From positions 372,001 to 436,000 of the forward strand of contig NZ_JABTEL010000001.1 in assembly GCF_013285155.1 (NCBI RefSeq): a stretch of DNA of 64,000 bases, written 5' to 3'. A program made the translations under genes and the position numbers. Each line of letters begins with the position of its first letter. Within the stretch, counting starts at the first letter, position 1. Shown piece by piece: positions 1 through 8,482 of the stretch. The DNA is from Winogradskyella undariae (lineage in GTDB: Bacteria; Bacteroidota; Bacteroidia; Flavobacteriales; Flavobacteriaceae). The notes beneath the pieces are model-generated. The model saw nothing but the letters and a program-made list of their open reading frames with translations. It had not been told where the DNA came from and made no database searches.

Positions 1-2
1 TT

Positions 3-2141
3 ACAACAGGAGCTGCTAAAGGTTCTGATGTAGGAGAACGTATAAAACAAGGTAAAGTAGGTGGTTTATTCAATATTAAAACAGCAGAAAAGATTTATGA
101 AGTTCAAAAGATTGCTGTAGAACAAAGCCGATTAGGTATTCCTTTAATTTTCGGTATGGATGTTATTCATGGTTATAAAACAACGTTTCCAATTCCTCTA
201 GGTTTGTCTAGTTCATGGGATATGGAAATGATAGAAAAAACAGCAAGAGTAGCTGCGATAGAAGCAAGTGCAGATGGTATAAACTGGACGTTTTCACCTA
301 TGGTAGATATCTCTAGAGATCCACGTTGGGGGCGCGTTTCTGAAGGAAATGGTGAAGATCCTTTTCTAGGAAGTAGAATTGCAGAAGCAATGGTAAAAGG
401 ATACCAACAAGATGATCTAAGTGAGAATAATACTTTAATGGCATGTGTAAAACATTTTGCATTATATGGAGCGCCAGAAGCTGGGAGAGATTATAATACG
501 GTAGATATGAGCCGAATTAGAATGTATAATGAATATTTAGAACCTTATAAAGCAGCTATTGATGCAGGTGTTGGTTCTGTAATGGCATCATTTAACGAAA
601 TAGATGGTGTGCCAGCAACAGGAAATAAATGGTTACTTACAGATTTGTTACGTGATGATTGGGGTTTTAATGGTTTTGTTGTAACGGATTATACTGGGAT
701 TTACGAAATGACAGAACACGGAATTGGAGATAAATACCAAGTGTCTGAGCAAGCTTTAAAAGCAGGAGTAGATATGGATATGGCAGGGGATTCTCCTTCA
801 ATACCTGTTGCTTTTGTAAAAACATTAAAGGAATCTTATGAGAATGGTAAGGTTTCTATGAATGATATTGATACCGCTGTGAGACGAATGCTAACGGCTA
901 AGTTTCAGTTAGGTTTATTTGATGATCCATACAAATATTGTGATGTTAATAGAGCAAAAACAGAAATTTTTACACCAGAAAACAAAGCATTTGCACGTAA
1001 GGTAGCTGCCGAATCTATGGTTTTACTTAAAAATGAAGATCAATTATTACCTATTAAAAAATCGGGAACTATTGGTTTAATTGGGCCATTAGCTAAAGCG
1101 ACAAATAATATGGCTGGTACTTGGAGTGTGGCTACAGATCAAGAGAAATCTAATTCTGTTTTCGATGGATTAACAGAAGTTGTTGGTGATAAAGCGACTT
1201 TGTTATATGCTAAAGGAAGTAATATAGATTATGATTTAGGATTAGAACAAAGAGCAACTATGTTTGGTAAAGATATTCCAAGAGATGGTCGTACGGATAA
1301 ACAATTGTTAGACGAGGCGCTTCAAGTCGCTGCCAGATCTGATGTTATTGTAGCGACTATTGGTGAGTCAGCAGAGTTAAGTGGAGAGAGTAGTAGTAGA
1401 ACCGATTTGGGTATTCCGCAAGTACAAAAGGATTTATTAAATGCCTTGTTAAAAACAGGAAAGCCTGTAGTTTTAGTTCTGTTTACGGGGAGACCTTTGG
1501 TTTTAGTAGAAGAAAACGAAAATGTGCCAGCAATACTTAATGTTTGGTTTCCTGGTAGTGAAGCAGGTTTAGCTATTTCAGATGTATTATTTGGTGATGT
1601 TAACCCTTCTGGGAAATTAACAGCAACCTTCCCGAGAAATGTAGGGCAGGTGCCAATTTTTTATAATCATAAAAATACAGGAAGACCTTTAGGTAACGAC
1701 CAAGGTAAATTTGAGAAGTTTAAAAGTAATTACATCGATGTTCGTAACGAGCCTTTATATCCTTTTGGTTATGGTTTAAGTTATACAAAATTCGATTATT
1801 CTAACTTAGCAATTAATACAGCTACAATTGACATGAATGGTTCTGTTGAGGTTTCTGTAGATGTTACTAATTCGGGTGATTACGACGGTAAAGAAGTAGT
1901 GCAACTCTATGTTAGAGATCTTGTTGGTACAGTCACAAGACCGGTTAAAGAATTAAAAGGTTTTCAAAAAGTTGAAATTAAAAAAGGAGAAACTAAAACA
2001 GTTAGTTTTACGTTAACTGTAGAAGATTTAAAGTTCTATAATTCAGAATTAGATTTTGTAGCAGAACCTGGGCAGTTTCAAGTGTTCGTTGGTACAAATT
2101 CAGACACTAAAATGATGAAAGAATTTGAATTGAAAAAATAA
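3..2141 (+). CDS. GH3 beta-glucosidase family protein (5' end outside window)
   Basis: This is a glycoside hydrolase family 3 exo-enzyme that would release terminal beta-linked sugars, probably in the periplasm. The reading frame is open from base 3, so the true start and an N-terminal stretch including any signal peptide lie before the window. Visible parts are the TIM-barrel domain with the nucleophile Asp of FVVTDYTGI (codon at 687), the alpha/beta sandwich domain with SGESSSRTD, whose Glu (codon at 1386) is the likely acid/base, and a C-terminal fibronectin type III-like domain (YPFGYGLSY, then VVQLYVRD). The overall pattern is BglX-like. It heads a glycan-degradation block with an esterase and a GH43 enzyme. 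The exact substrate cannot be read from sequence. Confidence 0.93.
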   Translation, partial: TTGAAKGSDVGERIKQGKVGGLFNIKTAEKIYEVQKIAVEQSRLGIPLIFGMDVIHGYKTTFPIPLGLSSSWDMEMIEKTARVAAIEASADGINWTFSPMVDISRDPRWGRVSEGNGEDPFLGSRIAEAMVKGYQQDDLSENNTLMACVKHFALYGAPEAGRDYNTVDMSRIRMYNEYLEPYKAAIDAGVGSVMASFNEIDGVPATGNKWLLTDLLRDDWGFNGFVVTDYTGIYEMTEHGIGDKYQVSEQALKAGVDMDMAGDSPSIPVAFVKTLKESYENGKVSMNDIDTAVRRMLTAKFQLGLFDDPYKYCDVNRAKTEIFTPENKAFARKVAAESMVLLKNEDQLLPIKKSGTIGLIGPLAKATNNMAGTWSVATDQEKSNSVFDGLTEVVGDKATLLYAKGSNIDYDLGLEQRATMFGKDIPRDGRTDKQLLDEALQVAARSDVIVATIGESAELSGESSSRTDLGIPQVQKDLLNALLKTGKPVVLVLFTGRPLVLVEENENVPAILNVWFPGSEAGLAISDVLFGDVNPSGKLTATFPRNVGQVPIFYNHKNTGRPLGNDQGKFEKFKSNYIDVRNEPLYPFGYGLSYTKFDYSNLAINTATIDMNGSVEVSVDVTNSGDYDGKEVVQLYVRDLVGTVTRPVKELKGFQKVEIKKGETKTVSFTLTVEDLKFYNSELDFVAEPGQFQVFVGTNSDTKMMKEFELKK

Positions 2142-2273
2142 TAATAGTACACTATTTAATGCTTGTGCAGATATTTAAGTTGAAAACCTCAAGATGTATG
2201 AGGTGATTAAAGCAGTTTTTTTCATTATTAAATTAAAAAATAAATCACCCTAATTGATTAATATAATTTTTTT

Positions 2274-3224
2274 ATGCCACATATGATTTTTAAGTTCAAA
2301 TCCCTATTCTTATTATTTTATGTGGCTTTTACATGCCAAATTACGTCACAATCTCAGGTGAGTAATTTAGGAGTGAATTCTTCAGATGATAACATTATTT
2401 TCAAAACTTACACTTATGCTATAAAAGGAAAAGATACTCTAAAAATGGATGTCTTTACTCCAAAAAATATTAAAGAGGGAGATAAATTACCTGTTTTACT
2501 TTGGATGCATGGTGGTGGTTTTTCTGGTAGTAATCGTGCTTTTACAGATGATAATAGGTTAGTTAAGTATGTCGCCCAAGAGCAGAATTATATAGGTGTT
2601 TCTATCGATTATCGATTATTACGCCAAAATAAAGCAACGGGTTTTGGCTGTGATTGTCCTAAAGACGAAAAGTTAGAAACGTTTAAACAAGCAGCTATTG
2701 ATTACCTAGATGCAACAAAATATCTCATTGCTCAAGCTGATCAACTACAAATAGATATTACTAAAATTATAGCAGGTGGCAGTAGCGCGGGAGCAGAAGG
2801 TAGTCTTAATGCTGTTTTTATGAAAGATTATTTTGTGGAAAATAAAGAAGCTTATGCTAACGTAAAATTTGCAGGTGTGTTTTCTTGTGCAGGTGCTGTT
2901 GTTGATGCTAGTTATATTTTAAAAGAGAATGCTATTCCTGCAGTGTTGTATCATGGAACGGATGATAATTATGTGCCTTTTGCAAATGAATCACATCGGT
3001 TATGTAACTCTAAACAGCCAGGTTATTTAAGGCTTGATGGTTCTAAAATTATAGCAGCTAAATTACAGGAGTTAGAGAAATCTTATTATTTCCATATCGT
3101 AAAAGGAGCAGGTCATGAAATTGCTAGAATTCCTTCAGAAGATTTCGGTAAAATATTCAACTTCTTTAAACGCACGGTTTTAAATAACGAAGTGATTCAA
3201 ACTAAAGTGATTCAAACAAAATAA
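2274..3224 (+). CDS. secreted alpha/beta hydrolase (carboxylesterase-like)
   Basis: This 316-residue alpha/beta hydrolase has an N-terminal hydrophobic signal sequence (about residues 4-27). The oxyanion-hole motif HGGG is at 79-82, the nucleophile is Ser171 in GGSSAG, the acid is Asp230 or Asp231 in GTDDNYVP, and the base is His281 in GAGHE. The HGGG-GxSxG layout is that of hormone-sensitive-lipase or carboxylesterase type enzymes, so removal of acetyl or feruloyl groups from a polysaccharide is a reasonable inference given the GH3 and GH43 neighbours. An alternative ATG lies at 2283. The GH43 gene starts two bases after its stop, so they are co-transcribed. The C-terminus carries a small tandem duplication (VIQTKVIQTK). 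Confidence 0.85.
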   Translation: MPHMIFKFKSLFLLFYVAFTCQITSQSQVSNLGVNSSDDNIIFKTYTYAIKGKDTLKMDVFTPKNIKEGDKLPVLLWMHGGGFSGSNRAFTDDNRLVKYVAQEQNYIGVSIDYRLLRQNKATGFGCDCPKDEKLETFKQAAIDYLDATKYLIAQADQLQIDITKIIAGGSSAGAEGSLNAVFMKDYFVENKEAYANVKFAGVFSCAGAVVDASYILKENAIPAVLYHGTDDNYVPFANESHRLCNSKQPGYLRLDGSKIIAAKLQELEKSYYFHIVKGAGHEIARIPSEDFGKIFNFFKRTVLNNEVIQTKVIQTK

Positions 3225-3226
3225 AC

Positions 3227-5077
3227 ATGAGATATTTTTCTACTTTATTAATGCTTTTTTTTGTGTTTCAATCTTGTAAAAAAGAGGCTAATTCTGATGT
3301 CAATCAACCTTCTAATTCAAAAGAAAAAGCAGAGATAAAAAAAGGGTTTGATACCTATATTAATCCATTAGATATTGATTATACCTATATGGTTTATAAT
3401 TCAACTCAAAATAAATCCTACCGTTCAGGTGCAGATCCAGCTGTTATAGAATTTAAAGGCGAATACTACATGTTCGTTACACGTTCTTTTGGTTATTGGC
3501 ATTCTACAGACTTGGTTAATTGGAATTTTATTAAGCCACAACAATGGTTTTTTGAAGGTAGTAACGCTCCAACAGCTTTTAATTACAAAGATTCTTTAGT
3601 TTACTTTGCTGGTAACCCAGCTGGTTACGGAAGTATTCTTTATACCGACGATCCAAAAAGTGGAAAATGGGAACCGACAGCATCTATATCTACGGACATT
3701 CAAGATTCTGAATTATTTATAGATGATAATGGCGAAACCTATTTGTATTGGGGATCTTCTAATGTGAACCCGCTTCATGTAAAAATGTTGAATAAAGACG
3801 ATCGTTTTTTAGAAGCAGGTGTTCGTGAAGAATTGTTTAATCTTGATGAAGAAAAACACGGATGGGAACGTTTTGGTGAAAATAACTTTCATCCAACTTT
3901 AAAGGAAGGTTATATGGAAGGCGCTTCTATGACCAAATACAACGGAAAATATTATTTACAATATGCCGCACCAGGTACACAATTTAATGTGTATGCAGAT
4001 GGTGTTTATATCGGAGATACACCGCTAGGTCCTTTTTCATATATGAAAAACAATCCGATGAGTTTTAAACCCGGTGGATTTACAAATGGTGCAGGACACG
4101 GAATAACGGTGAAGCAAACCAATGGACAATATTGGCACTTTGCAACGATGGCGCTTGCCTCTAATTCGCAATGGGAACGTCGTTTGTGTATGTTTCCTAC
4201 TTATTTTGATGACGAAGGATTAATGTATACCAACACCGCTTATGGAGATTATCCGCGTTTTGGATCTAATCATCCTACAAAAGCAGGAGAGCATAATGGT
4301 TGGATGTTATTGTCGTATAAAGGAAGTGTTACAGTATCTTCTTCGTTAATGCAGGTAAAGAAATTTACGTCTGATGATGATGCTGTAGAAGTCACAGAAT
4401 TACCTTCAGAAAAAAATAATGAAGGTGAAATAATCTCTAAAGTATTAACCGATGAAAACCCTAAAACATTTTGGGTTGCAGGTGCCAACGATGATAAACA
4501 ATGGATAACGATTGAGATGCTGAAGCCAGGAAACATCAATGCTTTTCAATTGAATTTCCATGATCATGAATCAGGAATCTACACACGTACCGAAGGATTA
4601 AAACATCAATTTACTATTCAAGCTTCAGAAGATGGCATTAATTGGGGAACAGTTGTAGATAGAAGTGAAAGTGAAAAAGACACACCAAATGCTTATATTG
4701 TTTTAGATGACCCTGTAAAGGCAAAGTATGTGCGTTACAACAATATAAAAGTGCCTGGTGCAAACTTTGCGATGTCAGAGTTTAGAGTCTTCGGATTAGG
4801 ACTTGAGGATAAGCCAGCAGATGTTACAGGGTTTAAAGTAAAAAGAGAAGAAGATCGTAGAGATGTATCATTTTCTTGGAATGCTGTAGAAGATGCTCAG
4901 GGCTATAATATTCGTTGGGGAATTGCAAAAGATAAATTATATCAGTCTTGGCAAGTTTACGATACAAATGAACATTTTATGCGTTGTTTAGATCGAGATA
5001 CGCCATATTATTTTACAATTGAAGCATATAGTGAAAACGGAATTTCTGAAAAGAGTTCTGTTGTCTATGTTGAATAG
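3227..5077 (+). CDS. GH43 glycosidase lipoprotein with F5/8C-like and FnIII-like domains
   Basis: This 616-residue family 43 glycoside hydrolase (arabinofuranosidase or xylosidase type) carries a lipoprotein signal ending in FQSC (Cys17), so it is probably membrane-anchored, possibly at the cell surface. The five-blade propeller domain (about residues 45-370) shows the three expected acids: Asp70 in GADPAV (base), Asp160 in QDSELFIDD (pKa modulator) and Glu231 in YMEGAS (acid). Residues about 400-523 look like an F5/8 type C (discoidin, CBM32-like) domain, and about 531-614 like a fibronectin type III module. It follows the esterase by 2 bp, which supports joint action on a decorated plant or algal polysaccharide. 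The precise linkage is unknown. Confidence 0.88.
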   Translation: MRYFSTLLMLFFVFQSCKKEANSDVNQPSNSKEKAEIKKGFDTYINPLDIDYTYMVYNSTQNKSYRSGADPAVIEFKGEYYMFVTRSFGYWHSTDLVNWNFIKPQQWFFEGSNAPTAFNYKDSLVYFAGNPAGYGSILYTDDPKSGKWEPTASISTDIQDSELFIDDNGETYLYWGSSNVNPLHVKMLNKDDRFLEAGVREELFNLDEEKHGWERFGENNFHPTLKEGYMEGASMTKYNGKYYLQYAAPGTQFNVYADGVYIGDTPLGPFSYMKNNPMSFKPGGFTNGAGHGITVKQTNGQYWHFATMALASNSQWERRLCMFPTYFDDEGLMYTNTAYGDYPRFGSNHPTKAGEHNGWMLLSYKGSVTVSSSLMQVKKFTSDDDAVEVTELPSEKNNEGEIISKVLTDENPKTFWVAGANDDKQWITIEMLKPGNINAFQLNFHDHESGIYTRTEGLKHQFTIQASEDGINWGTVVDRSESEKDTPNAYIVLDDPVKAKYVRYNNIKVPGANFAMSEFRVFGLGLEDKPADVTGFKVKREEDRRDVSFSWNAVEDAQGYNIRWGIAKDKLYQSWQVYDTNEHFMRCLDRDTPYYFTIEAYSENGISEKSSVVYVE

Positions 5078-5385
5078 ATTTTAAAATACAAAGTGTTTAT
5101 TTCTGTTATGTTTTGCTATTTGTTTTTTAGTGATAAGCGATTCAAAATAAACATCTAAACTTACCTTTGATTTATAAGGTAAGTTTAAAGGGTTTTTCTT
5201 TAATAAACCGGTTGTCAGAGAGATAGGTTTTAATGTTGAAAAATCACTTTTTAAGTGCTTAAAAATATAGCTTTAAGCGGTGATAGAACATCAAATAACT
5301 AGCGGAAGATTTGCCAATTTTAGTTAAATTGCAGTTGTAAATTTTAAATAAACTAAGTCTCTAAATAATATTAAATATAATTAAA
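5078..5385. other. intergenic region between GH43 and the sugar transporter
   Basis: This stretch of 308 bases has no coding region. It holds the strong hairpin terminator at 5157-5186. The rest should contain the promoter and leader of the transporter, but I could not identify a convincing -33/-7 pair. Confidence 0.5.
5157..5196 (+). terminator. rho-independent terminator after the GH3-esterase-GH43 block
   Basis: A perfect 11-bp stem (AAACTTACCTT at 5157-5167 with AAGGTAAGTTT at 5176-5186) encloses an 8-nt loop. It is followed by AAAGGGTTTTT rather than an immediate T-run. It separates the hydrolases from the transporter gene. Confidence 0.7.
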
Positions 5386-6762
5386 ATGAAAAAAGGTGTT
5401 TTCTTACTATTAATCGCTGCGGTTTCCGCTTTAGGAGGCTTGCTTTTTGGTTATGATACAGGCGTTATCAATGGAGCTCAATTTTACCTTACAGAGTATT
5501 TTGATTTAAGTGATGCATTAAAAGGTTGGGTTGTTGGTAGTGCACTTATTGGTTGTTTTGTGGGTGCTATTGTTGCTGGACCTTTAAGTATTAAAATAGG
5601 AAGAAAGTGGTCTTTAATAATTTCGGCTATATTCTTTACAATTTCAGCTTATGGTTCTGGTTTGCCAGACTTATTTCCACAAACCGTAAGTATGTTGGTT
5701 GTGTTTAGAATCATAGGAGGTTTAGGTATTGGTGTAGCGTCAATGAATGCTCCAATGTATATTGCAGAAATAGCACCTTCAGATATTAGAGGGCGTATGG
5801 TAACGTATTATCAATTAGCAATTGTTATTGGATTTTTTGTGGTATTCCTAGCGACTTATTTTATTGGTAATGATTTAACGGTAGCAGAGAATATTGAATT
5901 TGGCTGGAGAAGAATGTTTTGGTCAGAGTTAATTCCGAGTCTACTATTTTTAATTTTACTATTTATTGTGCCTAAAAGTCCGAGATGGTTAGCCTTAAAA
6001 GGCAATGAAAAAGCAGCTTTAGCAGTTTTACGTCAAATAAACGGTGACGATGTAGCAGAAAAAGAAATGCTTCAGATTAAGAAATCTCTAAATGAAACTA
6101 ATGATGGTGTAAAGGTGAGCTATTTCTCTAAAGGAATATTAGTTATTATAGCTATTGGCACTGTACTTTCTATGTTGCAACAGTTTACAGGAATTAATGC
6201 TGTTTTGTATTATGGGGCTGATATTTTTGAAAAAGCACTTGGTTTTGGAAAAGAAGATGTGCTCGCACAACAAATACTATTAGCATTTGTTAATTTAATA
6301 TTCACATTTGTAGCCATGTTTACTGTAGATAAATTTGGTAGAAAACCTTTATTGTATATTGGGTCTGTAGGTATGATTGTTGGATTTTTGCTTCTAGGTA
6401 TAACATTACAACAAGGAAATGTTGGTGTATTGTCATTAATTGGAGTATTAATGTTTATAGCATCTTTTGCTTTATCTATGGGGCCTGTTGTTTGGGTTTT
6501 ATTAGCTGAGATGTTTCCTAATAAAATAAGAAGTGTTGCTATGTCTGTAGCTGTTGCAGCACAATGGGCCGCTAATTATGTGGTGTCTCAATCGTTTCCA
6601 GTCGTTATGGGAAGCGAAATGAATAATAGTGAACCATGGAATGGGTCGTTACCATATTACATCTTTATAGCTTTTATTTTAATCATTGTATTTGTAACCT
6701 ATAAGTTTATACCAGAAACCAAAGGGAAGTCTCTTGAAGAGATTGAAGGGTTTTGGAAATAA
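5386..6762 (+). CDS. MFS sugar porter (sugar:H+ symporter)
   Basis: This 458-residue inner-membrane protein of the major facilitator sugar-porter family (XylE/GLUT type) has about twelve hydrophobic segments. Diagnostic motifs are GGLLFGYDTGVING near residues 17-30, the conserved block MYIAEIAPSDIRGR in the N-terminal half, QQFTGINAVLYYG at the start of the second half, and the terminal PETKGKSLEEIE signature. It probably imports a pentose or hexose with protons. Its position behind secreted glycosidases suggests uptake of their product, an inference from context. It stands in its own transcription unit, with a terminator on each side. Confidence 0.9.
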   Translation: MKKGVFLLLIAAVSALGGLLFGYDTGVINGAQFYLTEYFDLSDALKGWVVGSALIGCFVGAIVAGPLSIKIGRKWSLIISAIFFTISAYGSGLPDLFPQTVSMLVVFRIIGGLGIGVASMNAPMYIAEIAPSDIRGRMVTYYQLAIVIGFFVVFLATYFIGNDLTVAENIEFGWRRMFWSELIPSLLFLILLFIVPKSPRWLALKGNEKAALAVLRQINGDDVAEKEMLQIKKSLNETNDGVKVSYFSKGILVIIAIGTVLSMLQQFTGINAVLYYGADIFEKALGFGKEDVLAQQILLAFVNLIFTFVAMFTVDKFGRKPLLYIGSVGMIVGFLLLGITLQQGNVGVLSLIGVLMFIASFALSMGPVVWVLLAEMFPNKIRSVAMSVAVAAQWAANYVVSQSFPVVMGSEMNNSEPWNGSLPYYIFIAFILIIVFVTYKFIPETKGKSLEEIEGFWK

Positions 6763-6792
6763 GTTATAGATTAGATCATATTTATTTAATTG

Positions 6793-6825
6793 AAAAAATC
6801 AAGGTGCTAACACCTTGATTTTTTT
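6793..6825 (+). terminator. rho-independent terminator after the sugar porter
   Basis: A 14-bp stem (AAAAAATCAAGGTG at 6793-6806, CACCTTGATTTTTT at 6811-6824) has a CTAA loop and a T-run. It lies 30 bases past the transporter stop codon. Confidence 0.9.
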
Positions 6826-7010
6826 GTTTATAAACGAAATGAATTATGAGGCTATGCTTTTTAAAGCAAGTATTAAGAATTAAAAACAGCTAAGGTTATT
6901 TTGTTGTGATGGTTTAATATACTTTGGGAAATACGAAGTATTAGAATGACTAAAAAAGAATATTACTGAGTTTTAAATCTAAATTACTTTTATAGATACT
7001 TTATAAAACC

Positions 7011-7040
7011 AAAAAACCCGATTCAGATGAATCGGGTTTT
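7011..7040 (-). terminator. terminator downstream of tRNA-Phe (minus strand)
   Basis: A perfect 12-bp stem (7013-7024 with 7029-7040, arms AAAACCCGATTC/GAATCGGGTTTT) has a 4-nt loop. On the minus strand it is followed by further Ts, and it starts a few bases after the tRNA 3' end. Confidence 0.88.
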
Positions 7041-7042
7041 GG

Positions 7043-7118
7043 TGGTGGTGCCTCCAGGAATCGAACCAGGGACACAAGGATTTTCAGTCCTTTGCTCTAC
7101 CAACTGAGCTAAGGCACC
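7043..7118 (-). tRNA. tRNA-Phe (anticodon GAA), CCA encoded
   Basis: Read on the minus strand, the acceptor stem GGTGCCT pairs with AGGCACC. The D arm is GCTC/GAGC, the anticodon loop CTGAAAA sits in an AGGA-type stem and gives GAA, and the T loop is TTCGATT. The discriminator A and an encoded CCA (7043-7045) close the gene. It is a single gene, not part of a tRNA cluster, and is divergent from coaX. Confidence 0.97.
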
Positions 7119-7221
7119 AATTGCTTTGTTAAGCGGGTGCAAATATAAGAACTTATTTTATATCTCCAAACAGTTTTTAATAAAATTTGATTTTATATTT
7201 TTGTAAAAATATAATTTCAGT

Positions 7222-7950
7222 ATGAATCTTGTTGTAGATGTGGGGAATACGTATGTAAAGTTTGCGGTATTTAATTTTGCAGATTTAATATATAAAACGT
7301 CTTTTGAGCTAAATGCGTTTGAAAAACAATACGTATTACTCAAAAAAAAGTACCCAAAATTAGAAAAAGCTATTATTTCTTCTGTTGGGCATTTGTCAAA
7401 AGACCAAGTAGCGCTTATTGCAAAAGATTTAAATGCGATAGAATTATCTTCGGATTTAAGTTTTCCTTTTAAAAATGATTATCAAACCCCAAAAACATTA
7501 GGTGTTGATCGTGTGGCTCTAGTTTGTGCTTCTGTAAATCAATTTCCAAATAAAAATATTTTAATAATTGATGCAGGAACTTGTATTACTTATGACTTTA
7601 TTACAAAAGATAATCACTATCTTGGTGGCGCAATTTCACCTGGATTAAGATTGCGTTATAAAGCTTTGAATAATTTAACAGCAAATCTTCCGTTATTAGA
7701 GCTTAAGTTGCCTAATAAGATAATTGGAGATACAACGGAATCATCAATTCACTCTGGGGTTGTTTATGGTACAATCAAGGAAATTGATGGCGTAATAGGA
7801 GATTATATCGACCAATACCCAGATTTAACAGTTATTTTAACAGGAGGAGATACCAGATTTTTGTCAAACCAATTAAAAAATACCATCTTTGCGAATTCAA
7901 ATTTTCTTTTAGAGGGTTTGAATTACATTCTAGAATATAATTCAAAATAA
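7222..7950 (+). CDS. coaX: type III pantothenate kinase
   Basis: CoaX phosphorylates pantothenate in the first step of coenzyme A synthesis, in the cytoplasm. The 242 residues show the ASKHA-fold phosphate motif DVGNTYVKFAVF near the N-terminus, Asp117 in IDAGTCITYDF, the GGAISPGLRLRYKAL motif and LTGGDTRFL near the end. The length is usual for the family. The stop codon overlaps the start of the next (decayed) gene by one base, so coaX heads an operon that runs on towards lptC. A weak -7-like sequence TATTTTTG lies at 7196-7203. Confidence 0.96.
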   Translation: MNLVVDVGNTYVKFAVFNFADLIYKTSFELNAFEKQYVLLKKKYPKLEKAIISSVGHLSKDQVALIAKDLNAIELSSDLSFPFKNDYQTPKTLGVDRVALVCASVNQFPNKNILIIDAGTCITYDFITKDNHYLGGAISPGLRLRYKALNNLTANLPLLELKLPNKIIGDTTESSIHSGVVYGTIKEIDGVIGDYIDQYPDLTVILTGGDTRFLSNQLKNTIFANSNFLLEGLNYILEYNSK

Positions 7951-8465
7951 TGATAAAACGATTCATTGTAATTTGTATTACAATTATAAGTTCTACAGCC
8001 TTTGCACAACAAGGTACAGGTTCTCCATATTCTTTTTACGGTATTGGAAGCCTTATGTCTAAAGGTGCTGAGTATACTTATCAAAGTACAAGTGATTTTT
8101 CTAACCCTGTTTTTTCAAATGATGTTTCGACTTTCGAAAATGCATCTAAAATTGCAGTTGGTGGTTTTTATATACCAGATTATAATGCATTTTCAGGATA
8201 CTTAAAACGTGTTGTTTATAGAGCAGGTTTTAACTTTGCCAATGCTGGTTTAGTAATAAAAGACGAATCAATAAAAGAGTTTGGCATATCTTTTGGAGTA
8301 GGTTTACCAGTTGGGAATCGAAATTTATTTTCTTATGCTAATTTAGGTTTAGAATTTGGCTAAAGAGGAACAACTAACGAAAACTTAATACAAGAGAACT
8401 TTGTAAACTTTAATCTAAGTTTATATTTGAACTCTAGATGGTTTGAACAAAAAAAATATAATTAA
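7950..8465 (+). pseudogene. decayed outer-membrane beta-barrel protein gene
   Basis: The frame opens with a signal peptide (ends AFAQQ) and the start of a flavobacterial outer-membrane protein (GSPYSFYGIGSL). At about residue 39 it jumps to text typical of the C-terminal part of that family (FSNP, GGFYIPDYN, YRAGFNFANAGL, FGISFGVGLPVGN). It then meets TAA at 8361-8363. The same frame continues after that stop for 33 more residues (RGTTNENLIQENF to WFEQKKYN), which read as the natural family C-terminus, and ends at 8463-8465. By my recollection family members are about 400 residues, so I infer an in-frame deletion of roughly 250 residues plus a nonsense change. It lies between coaX and a TPR gene in the same orientation. 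A short 137-aa product is possible but unlikely to form a barrel. Confidence 0.82.
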
Positions 8466-8482
8466 AAAAAAATTAATTACAG

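Noticed and set aside
2186..2204. 6-bp hairpin (ACCTCA/TGAGGT) between GH3 and esterase genes
   Set aside because: It is too short and has no adjacent T-run; likely chance in AT-rich DNA.
8002..8205. 67-residue alternative frame inside the decayed membrane-protein gene
   Set aside because: It is out of frame with the recognisable family text and has no motif of its own.
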